Source: Halopseudomonas sp002296055
GTDB taxonomy: Bacteria > Pseudomonadota > Gammaproteobacteria > Pseudomonadales > Pseudomonadaceae
Strand: one strand, 5' to 3'
Assembly: GCF_050876985.1 (NCBI RefSeq)
Contig: NZ_JBPAPP010000002.1
Length of the DNA stretch: 64,000 nucleotides
Both the position numbers and the translations under genes were made by a program. The notes beneath the pieces were generated by a model. That model saw only the letters and a program-made list of their open reading frames with translations. It did not search any database and was not told the DNA's origin. The number at the start of each line of letters is the position of its first letter. Position 1 is the stretch's first letter. This document shows positions 1-8,850 of this stretch, one piece after another.

Positions 1-275
1 TCATAGCCGGTCACAATCACCTCATCTCCGGCAACCAGCTCGGGTACCGAGCTGGCTTCAACCACACCCGCCGCGTCAATGCCCGGAGTGTGCGGATAAT
101 TGCGGGTAACACCCTTGTTGCCGCTGGCAGACAGGCCATCCTTGTAGTTAAGCGAGGAGTAACGCACGCGAATCAGCACGTCGCCCTCTGGCAGGTCATC
201 CACGTGCCGCTGCTGCACTGCCGAGACGTAGCGTCCGTCCTGTTCAGATACCACCAACGCCTTGAATTCAGACAT
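1..275 (-). CDS. acuI: Acrylyl-CoA reductase-like MDR oxidoreductase, N-terminal part (partial)
   Basis: Only the first 91 codons lie in the window; the gene runs off the left edge. The start MSEFKALVVSEQDG and the following SSLNYKDGLSASG and PGIDAAGVVE segments match the YhdH/AcuI branch of zinc-free medium-chain dehydrogenases, NADPH-dependent enzymes that reduce acryloyl-CoA to propionyl-CoA. The ATG at 275 follows a GGAG ribosome site eight bases away. It lies 8 bp downstream of the sohB stop on the same strand, so the two may be co-transcribed. The family call rests on the N-terminal GroES-like part only; the NADPH-binding domain is outside the window. Confidence 0.8.
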   Translation of the reverse strand, partial: MSEFKALVVSEQDGRYVSAVQQRHVDDLPEGDVLIRVRYSSLNYKDGLSASGNKGVTRNYPHTPGIDAAGVVEASSVPELVAGDEVIVTGY

Positions 276-283
276 GTTTACTC

Positions 284-1309
284 CTACCAGAATCGTTGAT
301 TGTTAAAGCGCGACGCCCAGGTCAGCAGAACCTTGTCTGCGGCGTGTGCGAGGCCACCTGAGAGGCGGTCTTGCAGCCGTTTGCGCTGCTCGAAGTGCAC
401 TTCAAACACCTCCGCCTGCCGAACGCGCTCGCACAGGTACTGGTCACTGGTCTTGATCTCGTCGGCCAAGCCACGCTCCAGTGCCTCGCTACCAAACCAG
501 ACTTCACCAGTGGCAACCGCCTCGATATCGAGACTGGGCCGATAACGGGCGACAAAGTCTTTGAACAGGCGGTGAATGTTTTCCAGATCTTCCTGAAACT
601 TCTCCCGCCCCTTGTCGCTGTTCTCGCCAAAGATAGTCAATGTGCGCTTGTATTCGCCAGCCGTCAGCATTTCAAAATCAATGTCGTGTTTTTTCAGCAG
701 TCGATGCACGTTGGGCAATTGAGCCACCACGCCAATCGAACCCAGCATGGCAAAAGGCGCCGCCAGCACCCGATCGGCGATGCAGGCCATCATATAGCCG
801 CCGCTGGCGGCCACTTTGTCCACCGAGATGGTCAACGGAATCCCCGCATCACGCACCCGTACCAGCTGCGAGGCCGCAAGACCGTAGGCGTGCACCATGC
901 CACCACCGCTTTCCAGCCGCACCAGCACCTCATCCTGCGGACGGGCCAATTCCAGCAAGGCACTAACCTCATGGCGCAGGTTGTCCAGCGCGCTGGCCTT
1001 GATATCGCCGTGGAAATTGAGCACATACACCCTGCCCTGTTCATCGGCCTGAGCATCCTTACTGCGCGTTTTTTCCTGTTGCTTGCGAGCCTTGAGCTGC
1101 GCCTTGCGAGCCTGCTTGCTGAGCACCAGATCGCTCAACTGGTCCTGCATGCGCTGGAAACGCTCGTTCAGACGCGTCACCTGTAAACTGCCCTCGGCCC
1201 GCCGGCCACGCCCCTTGCTGGCGGCAATCAGCACCAGCAACACCGCGACCACCAGCAGCACCGTCAGTGCCTTAGCCAAGAAAAAGACATACTGATCAAA
1301 CCATTCCAC
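284..1309 (-). CDS. sohB: Inner-membrane serine protease SohB (S49 family)
   Basis: 341 aa, the usual SohB length. One N-terminal membrane helix (residues about 12-30) is followed by a charged, coiled stretch (40-92) and then the peptidase S49 domain. The Ser/Lys dyad is visible as Ser169 in AASGGYMMA and Lys221 in AGEYKRTLT. SohB is a signal-peptide-peptidase-like enzyme anchored in the inner membrane; its natural substrates are poorly known. The start at MEWFDQYVFF gives a normal membrane anchor. It is followed after 8 bp by the acuI-like gene. Confidence 0.93.
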   Translation of the reverse strand: MEWFDQYVFFLAKALTVLLVVAVLLVLIAASKGRGRRAEGSLQVTRLNERFQRMQDQLSDLVLSKQARKAQLKARKQQEKTRSKDAQADEQGRVYVLNFHGDIKASALDNLRHEVSALLELARPQDEVLVRLESGGGMVHAYGLAASQLVRVRDAGIPLTISVDKVAASGGYMMACIADRVLAAPFAMLGSIGVVAQLPNVHRLLKKHDIDFEMLTAGEYKRTLTIFGENSDKGREKFQEDLENIHRLFKDFVARYRPSLDIEAVATGEVWFGSEALERGLADEIKTSDQYLCERVRQAEVFEVHFEQRKRLQDRLSGGLAHAADKVLLTWASRFNNQRFW

Positions 1310-1419
1310 AGCGCTCTCCAGTTTCCATATCTACCGCATTGACGATCAAGCATACAGTAAGGAATGCGGCGCAGGCGCTGGCCCTGCGCGCAAAATTCAA
1401 ACGCTCGTATGATTTTCTG

Positions 1420-1448
1420 TTGACAGCCCCGACAGCTCAAGCCTAACC
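1420..1448 (+). promoter_or_regulatory. Possible sigma-70 promoter for the phosphatase/SCP2 pair
   Basis: A perfect TTGACA lies at 1420-1425 and, 17 bp later, a poor -10 (CTAACC, 1443-1448), 32 bp before the GTG start. Only the -35 box is convincing. Confidence 0.3.
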
Positions 1449-1480
1449 TCAGTGCACAACAACTAACCGGACGGCGGATT

Positions 1481-2185
1481 GTGGGCAGTATCTACCTGAT
1501 CAGACATGGGCAGGCGTCACTTGGCGCTGCCAACTATGACGAACTGTCGCCGCTCGGAGTGCGTCAGTCCCAGCTGTGCGGGGAGTTCCTGCACCGCAGT
1601 GGCCTGCGCCTCAATGCCTGTTATGCCGGCGATCTTCGCCGCCAGATCGATACCGCACGCCACTGTCTGGCAGGTATGCGTCAGCCCGAAACCGAGATTC
1701 AAATCGACCCGGCATTTAACGAGTACCACTCGGATCAGGTCATGGCCGCTTACCTGCCAAAGGTCCGTGAACAGATCGCCGATACCGACTACTACTTGGC
1801 CAACGCTGGCCAGTACCGCAAGGAATTTCAGCGCATTTTCAGCCTGGCTGTAACCCTGTGGATCACCGATGATAATCCGCCGCAGGGCTGCCCCAGTTGG
1901 CAAAACTACGTCGACCAGGTCGCAGGCGGCCTGCAGCGCGTGATGGCTGCCAACAACGGCAGCGGCCAGAATATCGCCATATTTGCCTCAGGCGGCACCA
2001 TCACCGCCGCCGTGCAACTGATCACGCAAATGCCAGCCACCAGCGCCTTCGAGCTGAACTGGCAAATCGTGAATACCTCTGTCAGCAGACTGCAGTACCG
2101 GGCAGACAAGCTGAGCCTAGCGGCCTTCAATGGCCAGGCTCATCTGGACATTCACCAGCGCCCGGAATGGATCAGCTACAGGTAA
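1481..2185 (+). CDS. Histidine phosphatase (phosphoglycerate mutase-like) family protein
   Basis: 234 aa. The phosphohistidine motif LIRHGQAS is at residues 6-13, and a second conserved segment, FASGGTITA, corresponds to the second catalytic-histidine region of the branch but has no His where many members carry GHG. Members remove phosphate from small molecules or proteins; the substrate cannot be told from sequence. The start is a GTG with a weak GGCGGA ribosome site; an ATG start would remove the RHG motif. The SCP2 gene follows after 50 bp and is probably in the same transcript. Confidence 0.82.
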   Translation: MGSIYLIRHGQASLGAANYDELSPLGVRQSQLCGEFLHRSGLRLNACYAGDLRRQIDTARHCLAGMRQPETEIQIDPAFNEYHSDQVMAAYLPKVREQIADTDYYLANAGQYRKEFQRIFSLAVTLWITDDNPPQGCPSWQNYVDQVAGGLQRVMAANNGSGQNIAIFASGGTITAAVQLITQMPATSAFELNWQIVNTSVSRLQYRADKLSLAAFNGQAHLDIHQRPEWISYR

Positions 2186-2235
2186 CCGCGACGGCGCATC
2201 CCGCACCGTCACCTTAATCAGCATAGGAACGACCG

Positions 2236-2550
2236 ATGACTACCGTTGCAGAAATCACCAGCCAAATGGAATCCAAGTTCAACTCAGCCGCTGCAGCCGG
2301 TCTGGATCTGGTATTCCAGTTCAACATCACTGACGACGAAAACTTCAACGTTACCGTCAAGGACGGCACCTGCGCACTGGCTCAGGGCGAAGCAGCCGAT
2401 CCGAACGTGACCCTGATCATGGACAAGGAAACCCTGGTAGGTGTCATGACCGGCGAAACCGACGGCATGCAAGCCTTCATGGGCGGCAAGCTGCGCGCTG
2501 AAGGCGACATGATGCTGGCACTCAAGCTGGGCGAACTGTTCCCGGCCTGA
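2236..2550 (+). CDS. SCP2 sterol-binding-domain protein
   Basis: 104 aa, a single SCP2 domain. The pattern FQFNITDDENFNVTVKDGTC, the DPNVTLIMDKETL strand and the C-terminal GGKLRAEGDMMLALKL helix are typical of bacterial stand-alone SCP2 proteins, which bind lipids or fatty acyl-CoAs in a hydrophobic tunnel. There is no signal peptide, so it is cytosolic. AGGA precedes the ATG by nine bases. It is followed by a 10-bp perfect hairpin. Confidence 0.9.
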   Translation: MTTVAEITSQMESKFNSAAAAGLDLVFQFNITDDENFNVTVKDGTCALAQGEAADPNVTLIMDKETLVGVMTGETDGMQAFMGGKLRAEGDMMLALKLGELFPA

Positions 2551-2561
2551 GCCAGTTAGCC

Positions 2562-2589
2562 AGAAGGAGCGTCGCCAGGCGCTCCTTCT
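2562..2589 (+). terminator. Hairpin after SCP2 gene
   Basis: Arms AGAAGGAGCG (2562-2571) and CGCTCCTTCT (2580-2589) pair perfectly around an 8-nt loop, 12 bp after the stop codon. The T-run is poor, so termination strength is uncertain. Confidence 0.6.
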
Positions 2590-2734
2590 GCACCGTAATC
2601 AGGCAGCCTGTCGATCAACGCGCCCAACAACTGCGCACGCAACACTCCCCTTCCTCCTTACCCCTCCAAAAAACAGACATAACCTTCTGATTTTATTGAA
2701 CAACCGGATAAAGGCATGCGACTTGCTTTAGCTT

Positions 2735-2760
2735 ATACCATCTTGTATCCAAGACGGTAT
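2735..2760 (+). promoter_or_regulatory. 26-bp palindromic operator upstream of atzF
   Basis: ATACCATCTTG (2735-2745), a TATC spacer, then CAAGACGGTAT (2750-2760); 10 of 11 arm positions pair. It ends 8 bp before the atzF ATG, where a bound repressor would block transcription or translation. The CTTG-TATC-CAAG centre is reminiscent of sites for GntR/FadR-type repressors; that assignment is inference, and no regulator gene lies beside it. Confidence 0.6.
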
Positions 2761-2768
2761 CCAACACT

Positions 2769-4574
2769 ATGAGCAACGGCACCACCGGTTTCACCCTCAG
2801 CCAATGGCAACAAGCCTACCAACAACCAGGCGTCACCCCCGATAGCCTGCTGCCAGCACTGCGTGCTCTGCTTAGCGAAGCAGACAATGCCTGGATTACC
2901 CTCGCCAGCCCCGAGCAACTGAACAGTCAGCTGGAAGCGCTAGCAGCGCAGTTGGCTGACGCAGAGGGTGACCTGACGGCACTCCCCCTGTACGGCGTCC
3001 CGTTCGCCATCAAGGACAATATCGACGCGGCCGGCTGGCAAACCACTGCCGCCTGCCCGGCGTTTGCCCATGAGGTCGATGCTGACGCCACCGTCGTCGC
3101 TCGCCTGCGCGCCGCAGGCGCCGTTCTGATCGGCAAGACCAACCTGGATCAGTTCGCCACCGGGTTGGTTGGCACTCGCTCGCCCTACGGCGCCGTTTCC
3201 AACAGCTTCAACCCGGAGTACGTCAGCGGCGGCTCCAGTTCCGGCTCGGCCAGCGTAGTCGCACGTGGTCTCGTGCCCTTCGCCTTGGGCACCGACACCG
3301 CCGGTTCCGGTCGAGTACCCGCCGGCTTCAACAATATCGTTGGCCTCAAGCCCACCCGTGGCTGGCTGTCGAACCATGGTTTGCTCCCTGCCTGCCGCAC
3401 TCTGGATTGCATTTCCGTCTTCGCGCTGACCGTGGAAGACGCGGAACAGGTAGCGGGTATCGCCGGCGGCTTTGATGCTGCCGACCCTTACAGCCGCAGC
3501 AATCCTGGCAGCGCACCAGTGGGTATTGCGCAAACCCCGCGCCTGGCCATTGCCAGCAACCCCGAGTTCCACGGCGACGACCAGATGCAGGCGGCCTACG
3601 AGGCGGCGCTGCAGCAGTGGCGCGCCATGGGCGCCGAGCTTTGCGAGATCGACTTCGCCCCCTTTGCCGAATTGGCAGCGCAACTCTACCAGGGCTCCTG
3701 GGTGGCCGAGCGCACTGTTGCCGTAGAGGGCGTCAACCCGGATGACATGGACCCGGTGGTTCGTGGCATTACCGCCGGTGGCGATCAGTACAGCGCCTGC
3801 GACGCTTACCGCGCGGAATACACCAGGGCTGAGCTATCGCGCCGCATTAACCTGCTGCTGGCCGACTTTGATGCCCTGCTGGTACCCACCTCACCGACCA
3901 TTCGTCGTATCAGCGAGATGCAGGATGAGCCGGTTCTCTACAACAGCCAGTTTGGCACCTACACCAATTTCACCAACCTCGCGGACCTGAGCGCACTGGC
4001 ATTACCCGCCGGATTCCGCGCCGACGGCCTGCCGGCCGGCGTGACCCTGATCGCACCAGCCTGGCACGACTATGCCCTGACCAGCCTGGGCAAGCGTTGG
4101 CAGCACAGCCAGGCACTCCCCTTGGGCGCCACTGCTCGCCCCTGCCCGCCCCCCTCCGGCAACAACCCACCCGCTCCAGGCTCGGTACGCGTTGCAGTGG
4201 TGGGCGCCCACCTGACTGGCATGCCGCTCAACTTCCAGCTCACCAGCCGCGATGCGTGCCTGGTTGAGCAAACCCTGACCTGCGCCGACTACCGTCTTTA
4301 TGCGCTGCCCGGTACGGTCCCGCCCAAACCCGGGCTGGCACGCGTCAACGAAGACGGCGCGCAGATCATCGTCGAGCTATGGGATGTGCCGCTTGCCCGC
4401 TTTGGTGAGTTTGTCGCCGAAATACCGCCGCCGCTGGGTATCGGAAATCTGCAGCTGGCCGATGGCCGCTGGGTGAAGGGCTTTATCTGCGAACCCGCCG
4501 CCCTGCCTGGCGCGCGGGACATTACCGGCTTTGGCGGCTGGCGCGCCTTTATCACCAGCCAGAACGCCTCCTAG
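2769..4574 (+). CDS. atzF: Allophanate hydrolase
   Basis: 601 aa, the full length of AtzF/DUR2-type enzymes. An amidase-signature domain (about 1-440) is followed by the allophanate-hydrolase C-terminal domain (about 465-600). The Ser-cisSer-Lys triad is visible: Lys82 in FAIKDNIDAAG, cis-Ser in SGGSSSGSA (156/157) and the nucleophile Ser180 in TDTAGSGRVPA. It hydrolyses allophanate to ammonia and CO2 and normally works after urea carboxylase or in s-triazine/biuret breakdown. No urea carboxylase, urea transporter or biuret hydrolase is beside it, so its allophanate source must be encoded elsewhere. A palindromic operator and a 3' hairpin make it look like its own transcription unit. Confidence 0.93.
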   Translation: MSNGTTGFTLSQWQQAYQQPGVTPDSLLPALRALLSEADNAWITLASPEQLNSQLEALAAQLADAEGDLTALPLYGVPFAIKDNIDAAGWQTTAACPAFAHEVDADATVVARLRAAGAVLIGKTNLDQFATGLVGTRSPYGAVSNSFNPEYVSGGSSSGSASVVARGLVPFALGTDTAGSGRVPAGFNNIVGLKPTRGWLSNHGLLPACRTLDCISVFALTVEDAEQVAGIAGGFDAADPYSRSNPGSAPVGIAQTPRLAIASNPEFHGDDQMQAAYEAALQQWRAMGAELCEIDFAPFAELAAQLYQGSWVAERTVAVEGVNPDDMDPVVRGITAGGDQYSACDAYRAEYTRAELSRRINLLLADFDALLVPTSPTIRRISEMQDEPVLYNSQFGTYTNFTNLADLSALALPAGFRADGLPAGVTLIAPAWHDYALTSLGKRWQHSQALPLGATARPCPPPSGNNPPAPGSVRVAVVGAHLTGMPLNFQLTSRDACLVEQTLTCADYRLYALPGTVPPKPGLARVNEDGAQIIVELWDVPLARFGEFVAEIPPPLGIGNLQLADGRWVKGFICEPAALPGARDITGFGGWRAFITSQNAS

Positions 4575-4582
4575 CCCCCTCC

Positions 4583-4613
4583 GACCGCCCGCCGCGTTCA
4601 GCAGCGGGCGGTC
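4583..4613 (+). terminator. Hairpin after atzF
   Basis: GACCGCCCGC (4583-4592) pairs perfectly with GCGGGCGGTC (4604-4613), 9 bp past the stop. No U-tract follows. Confidence 0.5.
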
Positions 4614-4801
4614 CATTGATACAGCCAATGCACCGGCAACACCCGGTCTGATCCTTCGGCGCTTTTCTTGTCCCGCTCCGTGCGCTGCTTTAGATTAGGC
4701 GGCTATGTCGCCCTGCCTGCTGTGCTCGGTTTACCGTGTACGCCATGCGGCATCCAATCAGCGCCTCTGCAAGGGGCCAGAACGAGATCAAGGATCAAGC
4801 C

Positions 4802-5569
4802 ATGCAAAAGACCCAACTGTTCGACCTCGACGGCAAAGTAGCTCTGGTTACCGGCGCCAGCCGTGGCATCGGTGAAGCCATCGCCAAGCTGCTGGCCCAA
4901 CAGGGCGCGCACGTCATCATCTCCAGCCGCAAGATCGAAGACTGCCAGGCTGTTGCTGATGCCATCGTTGCCGCCGGCGGCAAGGCGTCTGCCCACGCGT
5001 GCCACATTGGTGACATGGATCAGATCGTCGCCACCGTTGCCGCCATCGAAGAGCAGTTCGGCAAGCTGGACATCCTGGTCAACAACGCTGCCGCCAACCC
5101 CTACTTCGGCAATGTACTGGATACCGACCTTGGCGCCTTCCAGAAGACCGTTGACGTCAACATCCGCGGCTACTTCTTCATGTCGGTCGAAGCCGGCAAG
5201 CTGATGCGCAAGCACGGTGGCGGCAACATCCTGAACGTCGCCTCGGTCAACGGCGTGGTGCCTGGCCAACTGCAGGGCATCTACTCCATCACTAAGGCAG
5301 CGGTCATCAACATGACCAAAGTCTTCGCCAAGGAAACCGCCCAGTTCGGTATTCGCTGCAACGCCCTGCTGCCGGGCCTGACCGACACCAAGTTCGCTTC
5401 AGCACTGACCACCAACGACGCCATCCTCAAGCCCGCACTCGAGCGTATCCCGCTGGCCCGTGCAGCCGATCCGTCTGAAATGGCCGGTACCGTGCTGTAT
5501 CTGGTGAGCGAAGCTTCCAGCTACACCACCGGCGCTACCATCAACGTCGACGGTGGCATGCTGTCCTAA
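4802..5569 (+). CDS. SDR family oxidoreductase (3-ketoacyl reductase-like)
   Basis: 255 aa classical short-chain dehydrogenase. Cofactor motif TGASRGIG (17-24), NNAA (94-97), and catalytic Ser148, Tyr161 and Lys165 in the YSITK signature are all present. The ATG at 4802 follows AAGGATCA; an upstream in-frame ATG at 4736 would add 22 residues before the conserved start and lacks a ribosome site. The substrate is unknown; many members of this group act on 3-hydroxyacyl or alcohol substrates. A strong bidirectional terminator follows. Confidence 0.85.
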   Translation: MQKTQLFDLDGKVALVTGASRGIGEAIAKLLAQQGAHVIISSRKIEDCQAVADAIVAAGGKASAHACHIGDMDQIVATVAAIEEQFGKLDILVNNAAANPYFGNVLDTDLGAFQKTVDVNIRGYFFMSVEAGKLMRKHGGGNILNVASVNGVVPGQLQGIYSITKAAVINMTKVFAKETAQFGIRCNALLPGLTDTKFASALTTNDAILKPALERIPLARAADPSEMAGTVLYLVSEASSYTTGATINVDGGMLS

Positions 5570-5583
5570 GCACCTGCTACAAC

Positions 5584-5613
5584 AAAAAAGGCTGCCCGAG
5601 GGCAGCCTTTTTT
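5584..5613. terminator. Bidirectional rho-independent terminator
   Basis: A-run plus GGCTGCCC, 2-nt loop, GGGCAGCC plus T-run (5584-5613). The A6 and T6 flanks allow it to work on both strands, between convergent genes. Confidence 0.9.
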
Positions 5614-5640
5614 GCTAACTGGCTTGTAACTTTCGCCAGC

Positions 5641-6285
5641 TCACAAGCCTTTCATTGCCGTACGCGCCTGCGCGTTCAGAGGCTCAGGAGTTAGCCCGGT
5701 AGGGCCAATCTCCAGCGCAAAGCGTGCGCCATCGACCAGCGGAATGAATCGCACCTCAAAGGCGTCGGCCTGCACCAGCGCATGGGTTTCAAGGCGGTCA
5801 GCCCAGTCCCAGATGTCGCGCCATGGCGGTGCGTGATTGAAGTTGGCGGCCAGGGCATCACCGGCATCGCGCTGCTGTTCCAGCGCCAGATAACGCCCCA
5901 GCAGTCGATGCAGTCGATAACCATCTTGCAAGCCGATCAGGTTGGCCAGGCCATGCCAGCGCAGCACCTGCACCTCCAGCTCCCACAGATCGCCCGCCAA
6001 ACGCACGCGCTGTTCTTCGCCGGCCCCCGTGAGCACCGCATCGTATTGCTGGTCACCCACCTTGCTAAAACTCAAAGTACCGACCGTGCGCGCCTCAATC
6101 ACCTTGAAGTGCTGCAGATCCCAAGCGAGCAGGCCAACGGCTGTCGCAAGCAACAGGCCCAGCAGCAGCAGGTTGCCCTGCAGCCAGCCGGTCAGCCAGC
6201 GCAGGCGCCAGCCATAGCGCAGAATCAGCAGCACCAGTAAACCTGCTACTACTGCCGCAATCAGGGCCAGTCCGTAAAATTGCAT
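5641..6285 (-). CDS. Conserved membrane-anchored protein of unknown function
   Basis: 214 aa. Two N-terminal membrane helices (about 5-24 and 38-55) are followed by a soluble domain of about 155 residues with no catalytic motif I recognise. In pseudomonads a protein of this type lies beside nudC and has been given transporter-like names; nothing in this sequence supports transport. It starts 22 bp after nudC on the same strand, so the two probably share a transcript. Confidence 0.65.
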   Translation of the reverse strand: MQFYGLALIAAVVAGLLVLLILRYGWRLRWLTGWLQGNLLLLGLLLATAVGLLAWDLQHFKVIEARTVGTLSFSKVGDQQYDAVLTGAGEEQRVRLAGDLWELEVQVLRWHGLANLIGLQDGYRLHRLLGRYLALEQQRDAGDALAANFNHAPPWRDIWDWADRLETHALVQADAFEVRFIPLVDGARFALEIGPTGLTPEPLNAQARTAMKGL

Positions 6286-6307
6286 AACCAGCGACTCCTA
6301 GCGTAAC

Positions 6308-7144
6308 TCAGGCAGGAACCGGAGGCATCGGCGCGCCATCCAGTTCGGCCAGATAACAGTCCACCAGCCAGCGCGAGATGGTACCTCTGGGGGGTAAACG
6401 TGGCAGGTCATCAACAGACCACCAGTGCGCCTCCTCGATCTCACCTGGCTGCGGAACAATCTCGCCACTCACGTACTCGGCATGAAACCCAAGCATCAAC
6501 GAGTTGGGGAACGGCCAGCTTTGACTGCCCAGGTAACGCAGCTGCGCGACCTCAAGATTGACCTCTTCCTTGACCTCACGATGCAAGCATTCCTCTGCCG
6601 ACTCCCCGGGCTCGATGAAGCCAGCCAGGGTGCTGAAGAATCCTGGCGGAAAGTGCGGTGCCCGGGCCAGCAGAACCTCCCGGCCGCGGGTAATCAAAAC
6701 AATGATGCACGGTGCCAGCTTGGGATACTCACGGCGCTCGCAGGGTAGACATTCCATGGCCCGCTCATCTTCGCGCGCCTGCATCGGCTGGCCGCAGCTG
6801 CCGCAATAGCGATGACTGCGATACCAGGCGTCGAGCTGCTGCGCCAGCCCCAGCAAGCGGAACAGAGAGTCGTCTACCTGGCCGATCAGTGTACGCAAGC
6901 CGTGCCAGCTGAGCCCCGGCATATCGACACTGCTGCTCAAATGAATCAGCTCACACGGCCGACCATCAAGGTGGCCCAGCGTCAGACGATGGGCGGTGTC
7001 ACCAAAATACATGACCTGATCAGGGTCGAGCAGCAGCCGCCCCTCAAACATCGCAAACTGATTTTGGTGATAGACCACAACCACCCCGGCGGGGGCGGTA
7101 TTTTGCAAACGGGTGGCTGGTTCAAACAGCCGGAAAGATCTCAT
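6308..7144 (-). CDS. nudC: NAD(H) pyrophosphatase / RNA deNADding Nudix enzyme
   Basis: 278 aa. An N-terminal NudC domain, a four-cysteine zinc ribbon (CGSCG and CLPC) and a Nudix domain with the box GFIEPGESAEECLHREVKEE are in the family order. NudC cleaves NADH to NMNH and AMP and removes NAD caps from RNA. The ATG at 7144 overlaps the upstream stop by 4 bp (ATGA), implying translational coupling with the ChpA-like gene. Confidence 0.93.
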   Translation of the reverse strand: MRSFRLFEPATRLQNTAPAGVVVVYHQNQFAMFEGRLLLDPDQVMYFGDTAHRLTLGHLDGRPCELIHLSSSVDMPGLSWHGLRTLIGQVDDSLFRLLGLAQQLDAWYRSHRYCGSCGQPMQAREDERAMECLPCERREYPKLAPCIIVLITRGREVLLARAPHFPPGFFSTLAGFIEPGESAEECLHREVKEEVNLEVAQLRYLGSQSWPFPNSLMLGFHAEYVSGEIVPQPGEIEEAHWWSVDDLPRLPPRGTISRWLVDCYLAELDGAPMPPVPA

Positions 7145-8808
7145 GCAGAGGGGTTCCCCGGTACGGCATAGCCGAGCTCCGCCAGGCTTTCCTCCGCCAG
7201 CGCCAGCACGTCACCGGTCGCGACAGCGGCGCGCTCGGCCGACTCGAGATAAAATTCAATGCTGGTCAGCGCGTCTGCCAGCACTTCCAGTTGGGCATCC
7301 TGCGGCACCTGCTTGCGCTCAAGCATGGTCTCGCGGATAAAACTGGCAGCCATATGAATCACATTGGCCGCTCGCGTCATTCCCAAGAACACTAAACCGC
7401 CGCGCACGGTTTCCAGCGACGGCGGCACGTTCAGCAGGTGCATGGCATCGTTGCCAGACTCCATGTAAGCGGTAATCGCTCGCTTGGCGAGCGCCAAGCC
7501 GGCTTGAGACTCCTCGATCAGCACGATACGAGCCTCTTTCAGCTCCAGCGGCTCGCCGTAGCCAACACCATCAGCCACAGCCGACTCGCCCTCATCACCC
7601 GCGGCATCCAGACGGTTAACCGCGGTTTCTGCGCGCAGTACCGCGTCGGCGACCTGCTCCAGCGCAGCGATATCACCACTTTCCCAGCGACTCAGCTGAG
7701 CTGCCGCAGCCTTGATACCCTCAGACTCGGTCTGGATATCAAGCATATTCAGCGTTTTCCACAAGCGCTCCAGGCTGCCGTTGAGCGTTTCAAGCGACTG
7801 CTCAGGGTCGCCCGCGTTACGAGCCAGCAGGTCCAGCAAATCCTTGATGGCCGTGATCTCTTCACGCAGGGCCTCGGCAACCGAGTGCATGACGTCGATG
7901 CCCGGACCGCGCAGACGGGTGAAGGCGTCCTGAATCTCAATTTCGGTGTAGCCCGGGTCTGGCAGCTGGTAGGCCCGCACCACCTCCTGACAGCGCAGAC
8001 AGTTGGAGTCCGCCAGTGCCACCAGATACAGCAGCTCACGCAGCAGCGGCTCGTTCACTGGCTCAGCAGCAGAGGCGGCGTGTCGCTTTATCTCCCGGTC
8101 CAGCTGAGCAAACAGGCGCTTGCGCCCTGGCGTCAGCTCCAGTGCCGACTGCTCCAGCGATTCCAACGCGGCGCCGGCAACCCAACATAGCGTCGCCATG
8201 CGGCTGCCCAGACACGTCTCGAAACGCATCAACGCTCGCTGCATCAAGGGTGCGGAGGCCGACAGACCGTCCTCACGCAGCAGACCCAGCAGGCCCAGCT
8301 GGTACATCTGACGCAGACGCGCAAAGGTTTTCGGGTTGGGTGCCTCGGTCACGCCGGGGCGCAAGTTGAGCGGCAGACCGGCCACCGGCAAAGGATAGAA
8401 ATGACTGTCAGGCAGGGGCGCTGCGCCAGCACGGTGACGGCGCAGCTGGTTGATCATCGGTAACAGCAGCTCTGGTCGCTCACGACCATTCTGGCGCGCC
8501 TGATCAAGATAGCGCTGCAGCAGAAACAGCGCATCGCACAACGCCGCCAGCGGCTCATTGCGCTCTTCACCTTCGTGCACCGGTATGTCGGTCGCCAGCG
8601 CGGTCATTTCATCCAGCAGCTCGGCAGCGCCCTTGAGCTCGATCAGCGCCAGGGTGCCGCGCAGCTGCTGCAGCCCCTCGATCGACTGCTGCAGCAAACT
8701 GCCATTTTGCCTGTCTTCCAGAAACTGCTGCAGTAGATCCTCAACCTCAGCCATGCTGGTGAAGAGTTCATCCCTGACAAGATCAAGCGACGTGGTACCG
8801 GTTAACAT
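7141..8808 (-). CDS. Stand-alone ChpA/PilL N-terminal-like (HPt-related) protein
   Basis: 555 aa, mostly helical. The first ~150 residues (helices around ELFTSMAEVEDLLQQFLED, then LRGTLALIELKGAAELLDEM and LLPMINQLRRHRAG) resemble the N-terminus of ChpA/PilL, the Chp pilus-chemosensory kinase; the rest continues in the same helical-bundle style. There is no histidine-kinase ATPase, CheW-like or receiver domain. It might be a decoy or scaffold for a Chp-like pathway, but no partner lies nearby. A homologue precedes nudC in other pseudomonads. Function is not known. Confidence 0.6.
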   Translation of the reverse strand: MLTGTTSLDLVRDELFTSMAEVEDLLQQFLEDRQNGSLLQQSIEGLQQLRGTLALIELKGAAELLDEMTALATDIPVHEGEERNEPLAALCDALFLLQRYLDQARQNGRERPELLLPMINQLRRHRAGAAPLPDSHFYPLPVAGLPLNLRPGVTEAPNPKTFARLRQMYQLGLLGLLREDGLSASAPLMQRALMRFETCLGSRMATLCWVAGAALESLEQSALELTPGRKRLFAQLDREIKRHAASAAEPVNEPLLRELLYLVALADSNCLRCQEVVRAYQLPDPGYTEIEIQDAFTRLRGPGIDVMHSVAEALREEITAIKDLLDLLARNAGDPEQSLETLNGSLERLWKTLNMLDIQTESEGIKAAAAQLSRWESGDIAALEQVADAVLRAETAVNRLDAAGDEGESAVADGVGYGEPLELKEARIVLIEESQAGLALAKRAITAYMESGNDAMHLLNVPPSLETVRGGLVFLGMTRAANVIHMAASFIRETMLERKQVPQDAQLEVLADALTSIEFYLESAERAAVATGDVLALAEESLAELGYAVPGNPSA

Positions 8809-8850
8809 AACGATCAGTCTCCCACCATCCCTGCACTGCGCCTTGGCCGA

